Positions 42,200-51,722 are shown, counted from the first letter of the stretch. The stretch: DNA of 64,000 nucleotides from Natronorubrum tibetense GA33 (GCF_000383975.1 NZ_KB913017.1:2952265-3016264); one strand, 5' to 3'. Translations and numbers: made by a program. Notes: generated by a model from the letters alone, not told the origin.

Positions 42200-43744
42200 G
42201 TGACAGACAATACCTACGTCGGTGCGGTAGATCAAGGGACGACTGGGACGCGCTTCATCGTGTTCGATCACGGTGGGCAGGTCGTCGCGAACGCATACGA
42301 AAAACACGAACAGATTTATCCGGAACCCGGGTGGGTCGAACACGACCCGATGGAGATCTGGGAGAACACAAAGAGCGTCATCATGCAGGCGCTCGGGCAG
42401 GCGGGAATCAGTCCCGACCAGCTCGAGGCCATCGGCGTGACCAACCAGCGGGAAACGACGCTGCTGTGGGACGCTGACTCCGGACGGCCGGTCCACAACG
42501 CCATCGTCTGGCAGGACCGTCGAACGACCGACCGCGTCGAAGAACTCGAGGACGACGGGCTGGTCGGCACCATCCGCGAGAAAACCGGCCTCGAGGCCGA
42601 CGCCTACTTCTCCGCGACGAAGGCGGAGTGGCTGCTCGACAACGCCGACCCGATCAAACTCGAGCGCTCGCGGCCCGAGGATATCCAGGACCGAGCCGAG
42701 AAGGGCGAGGTTCTGTTCGGAACGATCGACACGTGGCTCATCTACAACCTCACGGGCAACCACATCACCGAGGTCACGAACGCCTCGCGCACGATGTTAT
42801 ACAACATCCACGACCTCGAATGGGACGAGGAACTCCTCGAGGAGTTCAACGTACCCGAAGCGATGCTGCCGGAGGTTCGTCCCTCGAGCGACGACGAGAC
42901 CTACGGCACGACCGATCCGGAGGGCTTCCTCGAGTCTGAAATCCCCGTCGCGGGTGCGCTCGGTGACCAGCAGGCGGCCCTGTTCGGCCAGACCTGTTTC
43001 GACGCCGGCGACGCGAAGAACACCTACGGGACGGGCTCGTTTTTCCTGATGAACACCGGCAACGAGGCCGTCGAGAGCGACCACGGGCTATTGACGACGA
43101 TCGGATTCCAGAAGTCCGGCGAGGATGTCCAGTACGCCCTCGAAGGATCGATCTTCATCACCGGCGCGGCGATCGAGTGGCTCGAGGATCTGACGCTGAT
43201 CGACGATCCGGCGGAGACGGCGGAACTCGCCCGGAGCGTCGACTCGACAGACGGTGTGTACGTCGTCCCCGCGTTTACGGGACTCGGCGCTCCCCACTGG
43301 GACCAGCGCGCACGCGGGACCATCGTCGGGATGACTCGCGGCACGCGGAAAGAACACATCGTCCGAGCGACCCTCGAGTCGATCGCCTACCAGACGCGCG
43401 ACGTCGCCGAGGCGATGGAGGCCGACTCGGGTATCGACATGACGAGTCTGAAGGTCGACGGGGGCGCGGTCAAGAACAACTACCTCTGTCAGCTCCAGTC
43501 CGACATCATCGGCTCGGAGATCGTCCGCCCGGTCGTCGACGAGACGACGGCACTCGGCTCGGCGTACGCAGCCGGGCTGGCCGTCGGCTACTGGGACGAC
43601 GTCGACAGCCTGCGCGACAACTGGCAGATCGACCGCGAGTTCGATCCGAAGATGGACAGCGACCAGGCCGACGAGCAGTACGCCCGCTGGCAGACCGCGG
43701 TCGACCGATCGCTCGACTGGGCGCGCGACGGAGGAGGCGAATAG
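42200..43744 (+). CDS. glpK: Glycerol kinase
   Basis: A 514-residue FGGY-family glycerol kinase that phosphorylates glycerol to glycerol-3-phosphate. It starts at GTG 42200 with AVDQGTTGTRFIVFD (ATP/glycerol motif). Later come NQRETTLLWD, the WQDRRT segment, LTGNHITEVTNASRTM, ALGDQQAALFGQ, the FGGY signature GTGSFFLMNTG and VDGGAVKNNYLCQLQSDI. The length is typical. It directly abuts the permease-like gene (stop and start are adjacent), so both form an operon divergent from glpABC. Confidence 0.95.
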   Translation: MTDNTYVGAVDQGTTGTRFIVFDHGGQVVANAYEKHEQIYPEPGWVEHDPMEIWENTKSVIMQALGQAGISPDQLEAIGVTNQRETTLLWDADSGRPVHNAIVWQDRRTTDRVEELEDDGLVGTIREKTGLEADAYFSATKAEWLLDNADPIKLERSRPEDIQDRAEKGEVLFGTIDTWLIYNLTGNHITEVTNASRTMLYNIHDLEWDEELLEEFNVPEAMLPEVRPSSDDETYGTTDPEGFLESEIPVAGALGDQQAALFGQTCFDAGDAKNTYGTGSFFLMNTGNEAVESDHGLLTTIGFQKSGEDVQYALEGSIFITGAAIEWLEDLTLIDDPAETAELARSVDSTDGVYVVPAFTGLGAPHWDQRARGTIVGMTRGTRKEHIVRATLESIAYQTRDVAEAMEADSGIDMTSLKVDGGAVKNNYLCQLQSDIIGSEIVRPVVDETTALGSAYAAGLAVGYWDDVDSLRDNWQIDREFDPKMDSDQADEQYARWQTAVDRSLDWARDGGGE

Positions 43745-44707
43745 ATGGTACTCGAGACCGCGTTGGGCGATCCGGTGTTCTGGATGGCCGCTCTGGCCGG
43801 CGGGGCCTTCGGTGCGGCGATCGGTGCCCTGCCGGCGTTCGTCTTTACCGGTTTCATGGTCATCGCCGGTGAGGCGGCAGCCTTCGCCGGGGCCGGGGAC
43901 GAGATCACCGGAGCGATCGGCTTCGGACCGATCTTCGGTCCACATATCGCCTTCGCCGGCGGTGCGGCTGCAGCAGCGTACGCGGCAAAGCAGGGCTATC
44001 CGGAACTCGATGACGGAAAAGATATCGCCAGTGCGCTCGGCACACACCGTATCGACGTGCTGGCTGTCGGGGCGATTTTCGGCATCTTCGGGTTTGCAGC
44101 CACCGAACTGCTCAACTACGTCGGGTTCGGGACCGACAACATCGCGCTGATAGTGTTCGTCTCCGCGCTCGTCCACCGCGTTGTCTTCGGCTACGACATC
44201 ATCGGCGAAGTCTACGGGGACAACCTCTTCGACATGGGTCCCGCCGAGCGCAACGAGGAGAACGCGCCCGGGATCTGGCTGCCGTGGCAGTACAAGTGGA
44301 GCGGCGTCGCGTCGATCGGGATCATCGGCGGTCTCATCGGTGGCTTCGTCTACCTCGTCACGGAGAGCCCCGTCCTGGTGTTCGGTATCAGTGCGGCCAG
44401 TCTGGTGTTCCTCAACTGTGGTGTCGACAACTTCCCGGTGACCCACCACATCACGTTGCCCGGTTCCGTCGGTGCGTTCGGCGCGCTCTCGGCCGGGATG
44501 AGCGAGCCGGTCGTGATGCTGTTCGCGCTCGGATTCGGCGTCTTCGGGGCACTCATGGGCGAGGTCTGTAACCGTGTGTTCTACGCACACGGCAAGACGC
44601 ACGTCGATCCGCCGGCGTTCGGTATCGCAGCCTCAGGGCTGCTCGCGACCGTACTGGTCGCAGTCGGCGTCTTCGACGCGTCTATCTGGCCGACGTTCGG
44701 CTTCTGA
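43745..44707 (+). CDS. Candidate glycerol permease (haloarchaeal glp-linked membrane protein)
   Basis: A 320-residue hydrophobic protein with about nine helices. Glycine-rich transmembrane segments are obvious (ALAGGAFGAAIGALPAFVF near the N-terminus and GAFGALSAGMSEPVVMLFAL late). It is not of the MIP/GlpF family, since no NPA motifs are seen. The homologous gene in Haloferax sits in the same place after glpK and has been named glpX as a putative facilitator, which should not be confused with fructose bisphosphatase GlpX. The role in glycerol uptake is by context only. Confidence 0.7.
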   Translation: MVLETALGDPVFWMAALAGGAFGAAIGALPAFVFTGFMVIAGEAAAFAGAGDEITGAIGFGPIFGPHIAFAGGAAAAAYAAKQGYPELDDGKDIASALGTHRIDVLAVGAIFGIFGFAATELLNYVGFGTDNIALIVFVSALVHRVVFGYDIIGEVYGDNLFDMGPAERNEENAPGIWLPWQYKWSGVASIGIIGGLIGGFVYLVTESPVLVFGISAASLVFLNCGVDNFPVTHHITLPGSVGAFGALSAGMSEPVVMLFALGFGVFGALMGEVCNRVFYAHGKTHVDPPAFGIAASGLLATVLVAVGVFDASIWPTFGF

Positions 44708-44715
44708 TAGCGACA

Positions 44716-44749
44716 CCGCCACACACCGGCGGCTCATTTTTCGGGTTTT
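44716..44749 (+). terminator. Stem-loop plus T-tracts after the glp permease gene
   Basis: Arms CCGCC and GGCGG with a 7-nt loop are followed by CATTTTTCGGGTTTTC. It closes the glpK-permease operon 9 bp after the stop. Confidence 0.55.
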
Positions 44750-44839
44750 CGCACACGCGATCTCGAGTCGGTGGTCGCAGACGCAATCGGTCCTGTCAGT
44801 TATTTTTTGACGGCCGACGACGCCTCGAAACAGATCCCG

Positions 44840-45400
44840 TTACGTGGCCCCTTCGCTCTTCGGCGGTTCGGCGTTGTCTCGCACCGTGACGACGGGAACG
44901 TCCGACATTCGGACGACCTTCTCCGCCACGCTCCCGAGCAGGTACCGGTCGACGCCCCGTCTGCCGTGGGTCCCCATGACGACGAGGTCGATATCCGCGT
45001 GGTCGGCGTACGCGAGGATGACCTGATAGGGGTCGCCGACGTGGATAATCCCTTCCGTCTCGACGCCGTCGAACTGGCCTTCCACCTCCTCGACGATTTC
45101 GATCGCTCGTTCCCGAATCTCGTCCCGAAGGTCTTCGTGATCGCCACCGAGCATCCCGGACCGGGTTTCGTCAGAATCGCCGCCGAGCATTCCGGACCGC
45201 GTCTCGTCGGAGCGTCCGCCGAGCATTCCGGACGGCGACCGTTCGGCGTCGCCGTCGCCCGTATAGCCGACGTAGGAGGAGTTGACGACGTGCAGTACAT
45301 GGACGGTCGCATCGTACCGCTCCGCCAGGTCCCTGGCGTGCTCGATCGCCGCGCTAGCGCCACTGCTCCCATCGGTCGGAAAGAGGATATCGGTGTACAT
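44840..45400 (-). CDS. Universal stress protein with an internal tandem-repeat loop
   Basis: A 186-residue UspA-family protein. The N-terminus MYTDILFPTDGS starts at ATG 45400 (a frame to 45421 exists). The ATP-binding motif VVMGTHGRRGVDRYLLGSV is present near residue 145, so it should bind nucleotide. Between the second strand and next helix are three 12-residue repeats of the form SGMLGGxSDETR (residues 57-92), which are not part of the fold. It faces the 3' end of the glp permease gene, converging with it. Confidence 0.88.
   Translation of the reverse strand: MYTDILFPTDGSSGASAAIEHARDLAERYDATVHVLHVVNSSYVGYTGDGDAERSPSGMLGGRSDETRSGMLGGDSDETRSGMLGGDHEDLRDEIRERAIEIVEEVEGQFDGVETEGIIHVGDPYQVILAYADHADIDLVVMGTHGRRGVDRYLLGSVAEKVVRMSDVPVVTVRDNAEPPKSEGAT
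45125..45232. repeat. Three 36-bp tandem repeats inside the universal stress protein gene
   Basis: The repeats encode SGMLGGRSDETR, SGMLGGDSDETR and SGMLGGDHEDLR. Their DNA is also nearly identical (for example the CCGAGCATTCCGGACCGCGT-type unit), so recent slippage or unequal crossing over is likely. Confidence 0.75.
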
Positions 45401-45580
45401 GATTCGACCCCAAGCGAACACCTGGGCCGGTCTCTACCAGCACCACCGCATTAGAGCTTGGGGGTGTATTGCAAGCGACTTTATCGGAAGACCCGCTCTC
45501 GAGGCGCAAATCGATCGGCTGATCGATACGCTTCGTGCAGTCGAGAACAATTATGTGGATAGCCTCTCTTTCTCTGGCAC

Positions 45581-46006
45581 ATGTCCGAGTCCGAATCACA
45601 GTCTCCGTCCGAACTGGAGTTTACCGAACGAATGCAACGGGCGGATCAGTGGAGCAAGTGGATCGCGATGGCTCTCACCTTCGGATTCTTTTTCGTGACA
45701 GTGTTGCTCACGACCAGCGTCGAATTCAGTGCGGTCGTCGCGGCGGCCATGGGTATCGGGGTACGATTCGTCATCCCCTATCGGGTCACCATCTCCCGCC
45801 CTCCCGACGAACGCGAACCGCTCGTCGCGGATCAGGGGGCCGTACAGTTTCACCACGGTGCGGCCGGCGGCGCCCTGATATTCGGTTCGGTTGCGGCGGC
45901 CGCCGTGACAGTCGTCAACGGGGAGTCGACCACGGGACTGGTGGCGGGCGGGATCGGACTGGCCGTCTCCTACGTCGTGTTCTCGAGGGCGTTCCCTCGC
46001 GCTTGA
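45581..46006 (+). CDS. Small membrane protein, unknown function
   Basis: A 141-residue protein with a hydrophilic N-terminal 25 residues (acidic), two or three helices at about 27-45, 48-65 and 95-135 (WIAMALTFGFFFVTVLL; ALIFGSVAAAAVTVV). No family recognised. It begins at ATG 45581, about 160 bp from the divergent stress-protein start. Confidence 0.6.
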   Translation: MSESESQSPSELEFTERMQRADQWSKWIAMALTFGFFFVTVLLTTSVEFSAVVAAAMGIGVRFVIPYRVTISRPPDEREPLVADQGAVQFHHGAAGGALIFGSVAAAAVTVVNGESTTGLVAGGIGLAVSYVVFSRAFPRA

Positions 46007-46138
46007 CCGATCGGCTGGCTTCGCTTCGGTCGGGCGTGCGGGCTCGCTACGGTTCGAACTCGGCCATTGTCGCTGCTGGTTCCGCAGCGTGCTGAACCGA
46101 ACACAACTGATTTACGGGAGTAATACCCTTTGAATCAT

Positions 46139-46339
46139 ATGTTTAGCCAGCTCGAGATCGCGAGACGAGACGGGCGAAATCTCCTCCTCGTTCTCGCGAT
46201 TATGATTCCCGTCCTGTTTTTCGTCGCCGACGGAGGGCTGGAGGCTCGAGTCGTCGCGGCCGTCCTCGGTGGTGTCCTCACGGCAGTCACGTTTCTCGCG
46301 GTGACGGTCGCGATCAACCGGTTCGGACCGGACTACTGA
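46139..46339 (+). CDS. Small two-helix membrane protein
   Basis: A 66-residue protein starting MFSQLEIARRDGRN. The two hydrophobic segments (NLLLVLAIMIPVLFFVADG and VVAAVLGGVLTAVTFLAVTV) span almost the whole length. No family recognised. A TTG at 46130 would extend it by three residues. Confidence 0.5.
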   Translation: MFSQLEIARRDGRNLLLVLAIMIPVLFFVADGGLEARVVAAVLGGVLTAVTFLAVTVAINRFGPDY

Positions 46340-46544
46340 ACGGTCAGCTGTAACTCATCGCCAGTACAATCGCGACCGTCTGGTGATTGCACCGGTAAAT
46401 CGTTACAGCAGACCGTTTGAGCGCCGAGCGCGAGACGGCCCGTCGACGAGCGCACCTGCGCTGACCAAGCGGGGAGCGGACGCTGACGGAAATCCGGTCG
46501 CCGTCGGTCACAGCATCTTTATTCGCACTCGCCAACTGCCAGCT

Positions 46545-47228
46545 ATGACCGCCGATCCGCCACTCGCCCTCGATATCGACGGCACGCTTACCCGTCCCGA
46601 CCGCTGGGGTATCGATCCACGCGTTTTCGACCCGCTCCGCGACTGGGAGGCTCCCGTCGTGATTGCGACCGGGAAAGCGTTCCCCTATCCCGTTGCTCTC
46701 TGTCACTTTATCGGGATTCCGGAACTCGTCGTCGCCGAGAACGGCGGCGTCGTCTACACCGGCGACGACGTCTTTTTCACCGCCGATCGGGCGGCCGCCC
46801 AGGCCGTCCTCGAGGAGTACCGCGCCGCGGGGTATGACACCGGCTGGGGAGCCGAAAACACCGTCAACCGCTGGCGAGAGACCGAGATCGCGATCGATTT
46901 AGAACAGCCGATCGGCCCTCTTCGAGAGATCGCCGCCGAACGCGGCCTCGAGGTAGTCGACACTGGCTACGCCTACCACGTCAAGGACACGACGCCGAAC
47001 AAGGGCGACGGCCTCGAGACGATCGCCGAGCATGTCGGCTTCGATCTCGCGGACACCGTCGCGGTGGGCGACTCGGTCAACGATGTCTCGACCTTCCAGG
47101 CCGTCGGCCGGAGTTTCGCCGTGGCGAACGCCGACGAAACGGCGAAGGCCGCGGCCGACGAGGTGCTCGAGGAACGCCACGCCGACGGGACGCTGGCGGT
47201 ACTTGAGCGAGTTCGACCAACGGAATAA
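46545..47228 (+). CDS. Archaeal HAD phosphatase (phosphoglycolate phosphatase type)
   Basis: A 227-residue HAD-superfamily Cof-type hydrolase. Motif I is LALDIDGTLTRPDRWG, motif II IATGKAFP, motif III lysine in KDTTPNKGDGL, and motif IV VGDSVNDVSTFQA. This matches archaeal phosphoglycolate phosphatase (TA0175-type), which removes phosphate from 2-phosphoglycolate. ATG at 46545 is preferred over 46383; the extension is unlike the family. Confidence 0.8.
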   Translation: MTADPPLALDIDGTLTRPDRWGIDPRVFDPLRDWEAPVVIATGKAFPYPVALCHFIGIPELVVAENGGVVYTGDDVFFTADRAAAQAVLEEYRAAGYDTGWGAENTVNRWRETEIAIDLEQPIGPLREIAAERGLEVVDTGYAYHVKDTTPNKGDGLETIAEHVGFDLADTVAVGDSVNDVSTFQAVGRSFAVANADETAKAAADEVLEERHADGTLAVLERVRPTE

Positions 47229-47351
47229 CGGCTCCACCGACGAAGTTTCCGACGTCTGAACCGAATTTTCGACAGCCGAATCGAATGCTTCCGCGATGGA
47301 CCGGCCTCGCGCACTCAGAACGTTTTTCTTCCGCCCGACGAACACTCGAGT

Positions 47352-47639
47352 ATGCTCGCGACCGCTCTCGCCGTCGTCCTCGGTCTCGTGGTGACACCTG
47401 CGCTGTTCATCGCGGTCTACTTCGACGCCTCGAGAATCGACGTCTCGAAGCCGCTGCTGTGGGGGGCGGTTGCGGCGGTCCCCTTCGCACTCGGCATCGG
47501 CCTCTACCTGTTCGTCGACGCCGCGCCGATGACCGGCGTCATCATGACTGCCAACACCGGAATCGTCCTCTACGCCTTCGAGCGCGAGGTGACCCGCGGG
47601 GACGACGAACCCGCGGAACCGGGCGAACTGCTCGAGTAA
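47352..47639 (+). CDS. Small membrane protein, unknown function
   Basis: A 95-residue protein with three hydrophobic helices (ALAVVLGLVVTPALFIAVYF; LWGAVAAVPFALGIGLYLFV; MTGVIMTANTGIVLYAF) and an acidic tail. No family recognised. A T5 tract at 47659-47663 lies 20 bp after the stop, a plausible terminator. Confidence 0.6.
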   Translation: MLATALAVVLGLVVTPALFIAVYFDASRIDVSKPLLWGAVAAVPFALGIGLYLFVDAAPMTGVIMTANTGIVLYAFEREVTRGDDEPAEPGELLE

Positions 47640-47768
47640 CGGATCGGGACGAGTCGCGTTTTTCGAGAGGAGGTTGGATCGATCGGGAGGTCGGACTGTC
47701 CAGATGGGTTCTCGTCCCGAAAACATGACAACGCAAATCCTATTTCTCCCCCTTGTGTCGACAAGCGT

Positions 47769-48881
47769 ATGCCCGCCACGCGCCGTCGAGCACTGGTTGC
47801 CATCGCCGCAGCGGGCGGCGTCGCCGGGTGTACGGATCTGCTTTCTACCGGCGAGTCCGACGATACGTCACCGGCTGACCGCCGCGTCGATGCGTCGTAC
47901 GAACCGGGTGACGGCGAGTGGATTCGCTCGAGTCGCTCATTCGCCAACGATCTGGTTTCCACCACGGCGCGCCCGCCGCGGGACGAACCGAACGAACGGT
48001 GGAGTGCCGGAGACCGCGGCTCCGTCCTCGACATCGCCGTGGTCGACGGCCGGTGTTACGTCGCCAACGACGAGGCGCTCGTGGCCCGAGACGCCGAGAC
48101 GGGAGAAGTAGTGTGGCGCCACGAACTGGCAGAGAACAATCTCTTGCGAACCTTTCTCGAGGTCGAGGGAACGGTCTACTATACGGCCGATGGTGATCTG
48201 CACGGGCTTCACGCTGATACTGGCGATCGTCGATGGACAGTTGGCGGCGAGGACCGGTACGGAACGCTCGCACTTGCTGACGGCACGCTTCACTGGACGA
48301 CCACGGAGACACACCGACTGCTCGAACCGGAAGGGGGCTCTCGACCGACAGCGCGGTCGGCGATCCCCCTCGACGGATACGAATCGCGCGTTCGCCCCTC
48401 GGAGCCGGCGGTCGTCGACGGATCGATCGCGCTCGGCGGTTGGCCGTACCGGTCGGGTTCGGCACCGATTCGCTCTCTCTCGCGTCGCGGCACGATCTGG
48501 AGCCGTCCGTTCGAACCGTACGTACCGACTCCGGCGATGGTCGGAAATCGCCTGCTCGCCACCGGCTACGACAACGATTCGAACGCGCTTGACGAAAGCA
48601 CCGTCGCGTCGTTTGACCTCGAAACGGGTGATCCCCACTGGGAGACGACCGTTCCCGAACCGGTCGGCCAACCCGCCGTCGCCGACGGGATGATCTACAC
48701 GGGCGGGAGCTACCCCAGTGAGTCGGCGACCGAGACTGGGCACCTGTTCGCCCTCGAGATCGAGACGGGCGAAATACGCTGGGAGATCGACACCGATGGT
48801 GCCTTTGCGGGGCATCCGCTCGCGCTCGTCGACGACGTCGTCGTTCTCGGAACGCGGACCGGGGTGATCGTTCTCGAGTAG
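47769..48881 (+). CDS. PQQ-like beta-propeller lipoprotein (Tat-exported)
   Basis: A 370-residue secreted protein. The N-terminus (PATRRRALVAIAAAGGVAGC) has a twin-arginine-like RRR and a lipobox ending in AGC, so it should be a Tat-exported lipoprotein. The body consists of PQQ-type blades, each with a pattern such as LVARDAETGEVVWRHEL, HADTGDRRWTVGG, FDLETGDPHWETTVPEP and LEIETGEIRWEIDTDG. Repeats are scaffolds and may bind no PQQ. Its partner is unknown. No paralogue of the electron-accepting kind is adjacent. Confidence 0.75.
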   Translation: MPATRRRALVAIAAAGGVAGCTDLLSTGESDDTSPADRRVDASYEPGDGEWIRSSRSFANDLVSTTARPPRDEPNERWSAGDRGSVLDIAVVDGRCYVANDEALVARDAETGEVVWRHELAENNLLRTFLEVEGTVYYTADGDLHGLHADTGDRRWTVGGEDRYGTLALADGTLHWTTTETHRLLEPEGGSRPTARSAIPLDGYESRVRPSEPAVVDGSIALGGWPYRSGSAPIRSLSRRGTIWSRPFEPYVPTPAMVGNRLLATGYDNDSNALDESTVASFDLETGDPHWETTVPEPVGQPAVADGMIYTGGSYPSESATETGHLFALEIETGEIRWEIDTDGAFAGHPLALVDDVVVLGTRTGVIVLE

Positions 48882-48973
48882 CCGGCGACTCTCACCACCG
48901 GCCCAGATCTCCCGTTTCTGCTGGCGACCCACACCACGCACCTTTTGTCCGCCCCCGTTCAAGCGAGGGCAAC

Positions 48974-50005
48974 ATGAGCAACTCCGCCGAAACGGGCGTC
49001 GATACCGGAGCCGACGCCGACGAGGACGGCAACGAGGACGGCGGCCCGATGCAGGTCTCGAGTCCGGACTACCACAGCGAGAACCACACGGCGGCCCAGA
49101 CCTGCGGCTGGACGGCCAACGCCTTACGCGGCGAGGGCAAGTGCTACAAGAACATCTACTACGGGATCGAGTCCCACCGCTGTATCCAGATGACGCCGGT
49201 GGTTCGGTGTAACGAGCGCTGCGTCTTCTGCTGGCGCGACCATCAGGGCCACTCCTACGAGATGGATGATGTCGAGTGGGACGACCCCGAGGCGGTCGTC
49301 GACGCCTCCTTGAAACTGCAAAAGCGACTCCTCTCCGGCTTCGGCGGCAACGACGAGGTGCCACGCGAGGTATTCGAGCAGTCGATGGAGCCGCGCCACG
49401 TCGCGATTTCTCTGGACGGCGAACCGTCGCTCTACCCCTACCTACCGGAACTCATCGACGCGTTCCACGACCGCGATATCACGACCTTCCTCGTCTCCAA
49501 CGGCACCCGACCCGAGGTCCTCCGGGAGTGTGACCCCACGCAACTGTACGTCAGCGTCGACGCCCCCGAACGCCACACCTTCGACGAGGTCGTCGGCGCG
49601 ATGGAAGACGACGCCTGGGAGAAACTCCTCGAGACGATGGACATCCTCGCCGAGAAAGACGAAACCCGGACCGTGCTCCGGACGACGCTCGTCAAGGGCG
49701 AGAACATGCACCACCCCGACTGGTATGCCGGTTTCTACCAGCAGGCCGATCCGGACTTCATCGAGATGAAGGCGTACATGCACGTCGGCCACTCGCGGGG
49801 CCGACTCGACCGCTCGGCGATGCCCGACCACGAGGAGGTCGTCGACTTCACCGAGCGAATCGGGGAGTACATGCCCGAGTTCACGGAAGTGAAGGACGTG
49901 CCGGCCTCCCGCGTCGCCTTGCTCTCGAAGACCAAAGACACCTGGGTGCCGAAACTGAAGAAGGGAAGCGAGTTCTGGGAGCGCGACCCGGTCACCGGCG
50001 ACTGA
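48974..50005 (+). CDS. taw1: tRNA 4-demethylwyosine synthase (Taw1/TYW1)
   Basis: A 343-residue radical SAM enzyme that makes the tricyclic base at position 37 of tRNA-Phe. An acidic N-terminal 30 residues precede the core. The radical SAM cysteines are in VVRCNERCVFCWRDH, and an additional CYKNIYYGIESHRC segment upstream fits the second cluster of archaeal Taw1. SLDGEPSLYPYLPELID and MEDDAWEKLLETMDI are further landmarks, with EMKAYMHVGHSRGRL late. The length and motif order agree with archaeal Taw1. It is separate from the neighbouring operons. Confidence 0.9.
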   Translation: MSNSAETGVDTGADADEDGNEDGGPMQVSSPDYHSENHTAAQTCGWTANALRGEGKCYKNIYYGIESHRCIQMTPVVRCNERCVFCWRDHQGHSYEMDDVEWDDPEAVVDASLKLQKRLLSGFGGNDEVPREVFEQSMEPRHVAISLDGEPSLYPYLPELIDAFHDRDITTFLVSNGTRPEVLRECDPTQLYVSVDAPERHTFDEVVGAMEDDAWEKLLETMDILAEKDETRTVLRTTLVKGENMHHPDWYAGFYQQADPDFIEMKAYMHVGHSRGRLDRSAMPDHEEVVDFTERIGEYMPEFTEVKDVPASRVALLSKTKDTWVPKLKKGSEFWERDPVTGD

Positions 50006-50148
50006 GACGAGCCTCGGCTGACCCCTAAATCCCGACTAGTCGAGTACTGCGCCAGTTCGTCGAGAACCACCGGTGGCTTTTTGCCTCGACTCCCCAACGG
50101 TGTGGTACCGACGATAAACGCTCGCCAACTGCATCACAGTTTTGTTAC

Positions 50149-50168
50149 GCATACCACATTCGGTATGC
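50149..50168. promoter_or_regulatory. Candidate RbkR operator: GCATACC-N6-GGTATGC
   Basis: Perfect 7-bp inverted arms GCATACC and GGTATGC are separated by ACATTC. Directly after it is a TATA-like CTTTTAGG (50168-50175) about 25-30 bp before the ATG, so the dyad overlaps the BRE of a leaderless promoter. The gene downstream encodes a wHTH plus riboflavin kinase protein, so autoregulation is plausible. Confidence 0.55.
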
Positions 50169-50197
50169 TTTTAGGTAGCTGTCCCATAGCCTCCGGT

Positions 50198-50905
50198 ATG
50201 TCAGTGTCAGCCGAGTCTGCCGTCGGGCACGACGAACTCGCCGTGCTCAAACTGCTCGCACTCGAGGGCGGCCTCGAGGGCGACGTCAAGATCTCTTGTT
50301 CTCACCTCGCGGATCGACTGAATGCATCGAACCAGACCGCCTCGCGACGGCTCCAGCGCCTCGAGAGCGCCAGCCTGCTCGAGCGCGATACCGTCAGCGA
50401 CGGCCAGTGGGTGGCGATCACCGACGATGGCGAGCGCGCGCTCCACGCCGAGTACGAGGACTACCGTCGTATCTTCGAGACGGACTCGGAAATCGAACTC
50501 GACGGCACCGTGACCAGCGGGATGGGCGAGGGCCGCCACTACATCTCCCTGTCGGGCTACATGCGACAGTTCGAGGAGCGTCTCGGCTACGAGCCGTTCC
50601 CCGGCACGCTGAACGTCGACCTGCGCGAGGACAGCGTCCGCCGACGCAGCGCCGTCGCCTCGCTCGAGCCGGTCCCGATCGACGGCTGGGAGGACGACGA
50701 GCGCACCTATGGCCCGGCGGTCTGTCACCGAGCGACGATCGAGACCGCCGAGGGCAACCGCTACGAGGACGCCCACATCATCGCGCCCGAGCGAACCCAC
50801 CACGACGAGGACCAGCTCGAGGTCATCGCACCGGAGAAACTGCGCGAAACGCTCGGTCTCGAGGACGATGATCACGTCACCGTCTACGTGGGTGACCGCC
50901 GATGA
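50198..50905 (+). CDS. ribK: CTP-dependent riboflavin kinase with N-terminal wHTH (RibK/RbkR type)
   Basis: A 235-residue fusion. Residues 1-90 form a winged helix ([36 protein letters not shown]). The C-terminal half is the archaeal CTP-dependent riboflavin kinase: [27 protein letters not shown] with the substrate loop, and [11 protein letters not shown]. The C-terminus is [18 protein letters not shown]. It makes FMN. In other archaea this fusion, called RbkR, also represses riboflavin genes. ATG at 50198 is used. Its TGA overlaps the ribB start as ATGA. Confidence 0.92.
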   Translation: MSVSAESAVGHDELAVLKLLALEGGLEGDVKISCSHLADRLNASNQTASRRLQRLESASLLERDTVSDGQWVAITDDGERALHAEYEDYRRIFETDSEIELDGTVTSGMGEGRHYISLSGYMRQFEERLGYEPFPGTLNVDLREDSVRRRSAVASLEPVPIDGWEDDERTYGPAVCHRATIETAEGNRYEDAHIIAPERTHHDEDQLEVIAPEKLRETLGLEDDDHVTVYVGDRR

Positions 50906-51615
50906 CGGGCCACCACGCGGGAACGCGATCGAACGCCGGCGGGGAAAACGGAACCGGTGCGACGGCGGCGGCCGACTCGGTCGAAGACGCACTCGACTCG
51001 CTTCGGGCCGGCGAACCGGTGCTCGTCCACGACGCAGCGGATCGCGAGGGCGAGACTGATCTGATCTACCACGCCGATAGCGTCACGCCGGAGGCCGTCG
51101 CTCGCCTGCGAAACGACGCCGGCGGGCTCGTCTGCGTCGCCCTCGGCCACGACCTCGCCGAGGCGTTCGACCTCCCGTTCTACACCGACGAAGTCGACCA
51201 CCCCGCGAGCGGCGATCACGAACTCGGCTACGACGAGCGCTCGTCGTTCTCGCTGACGGTCAACCACCGCGACACCTACACCGGTATCACGGATAACGAT
51301 CGGTCGCTGACGATTCGGGCGCTGGGAGAGGCTGCCAGCACACCCGGCAAGACCGATTTCGCCGAGGAGTTCCGTGTTCCGGGTCACGTCCACTTGCTCA
51401 AGGCCGCGCCCGACCTCGTCGCCCAGCGCGAGGGTCACACCGAACTCGGCGTGGCCCTCGCCGAGGCCGCAAACCTCTCGCCCGCCGTCGTCGTCTGTGA
51501 GATGTTGGACGACGAAACTGGCGAGGCGCTGACCCCCGTCGACGCCCGCGCCTACGCGGATCGGCACGGATTCACGTACATCGAGGGCAGCGAGATCCTC
51601 GAGCGACTCGGCTAG
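50902..51615 (+). CDS. ribB: 3,4-dihydroxy-2-butanone 4-phosphate synthase
   Basis: A 237-residue RibB that makes the four-carbon riboflavin precursor from ribulose 5-phosphate. After an acidic extension, conserved motifs are [18 protein letters not shown] with the metal-binding acidic residues, [43 protein letters not shown] and [15 protein letters not shown]. Translation is coupled to ribK. The pair and the upstream operator form a small riboflavin regulon unit. Confidence 0.93.
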   Translation: MTGHHAGTRSNAGGENGTGATAAADSVEDALDSLRAGEPVLVHDAADREGETDLIYHADSVTPEAVARLRNDAGGLVCVALGHDLAEAFDLPFYTDEVDHPASGDHELGYDERSSFSLTVNHRDTYTGITDNDRSLTIRALGEAASTPGKTDFAEEFRVPGHVHLLKAAPDLVAQREGHTELGVALAEAANLSPAVVVCEMLDDETGEALTPVDARAYADRHGFTYIEGSEILERLG

Positions 51616-51722
51616 GCGAGTTGCGGATCGAACTCCGACTTCTACGGTTTGCTGTAACGAGTTACCGGTGAGACTGCAGGACAGTTCGCGGCCCCGCTGG
51701 AAATGATATACGGCAGACAGTA

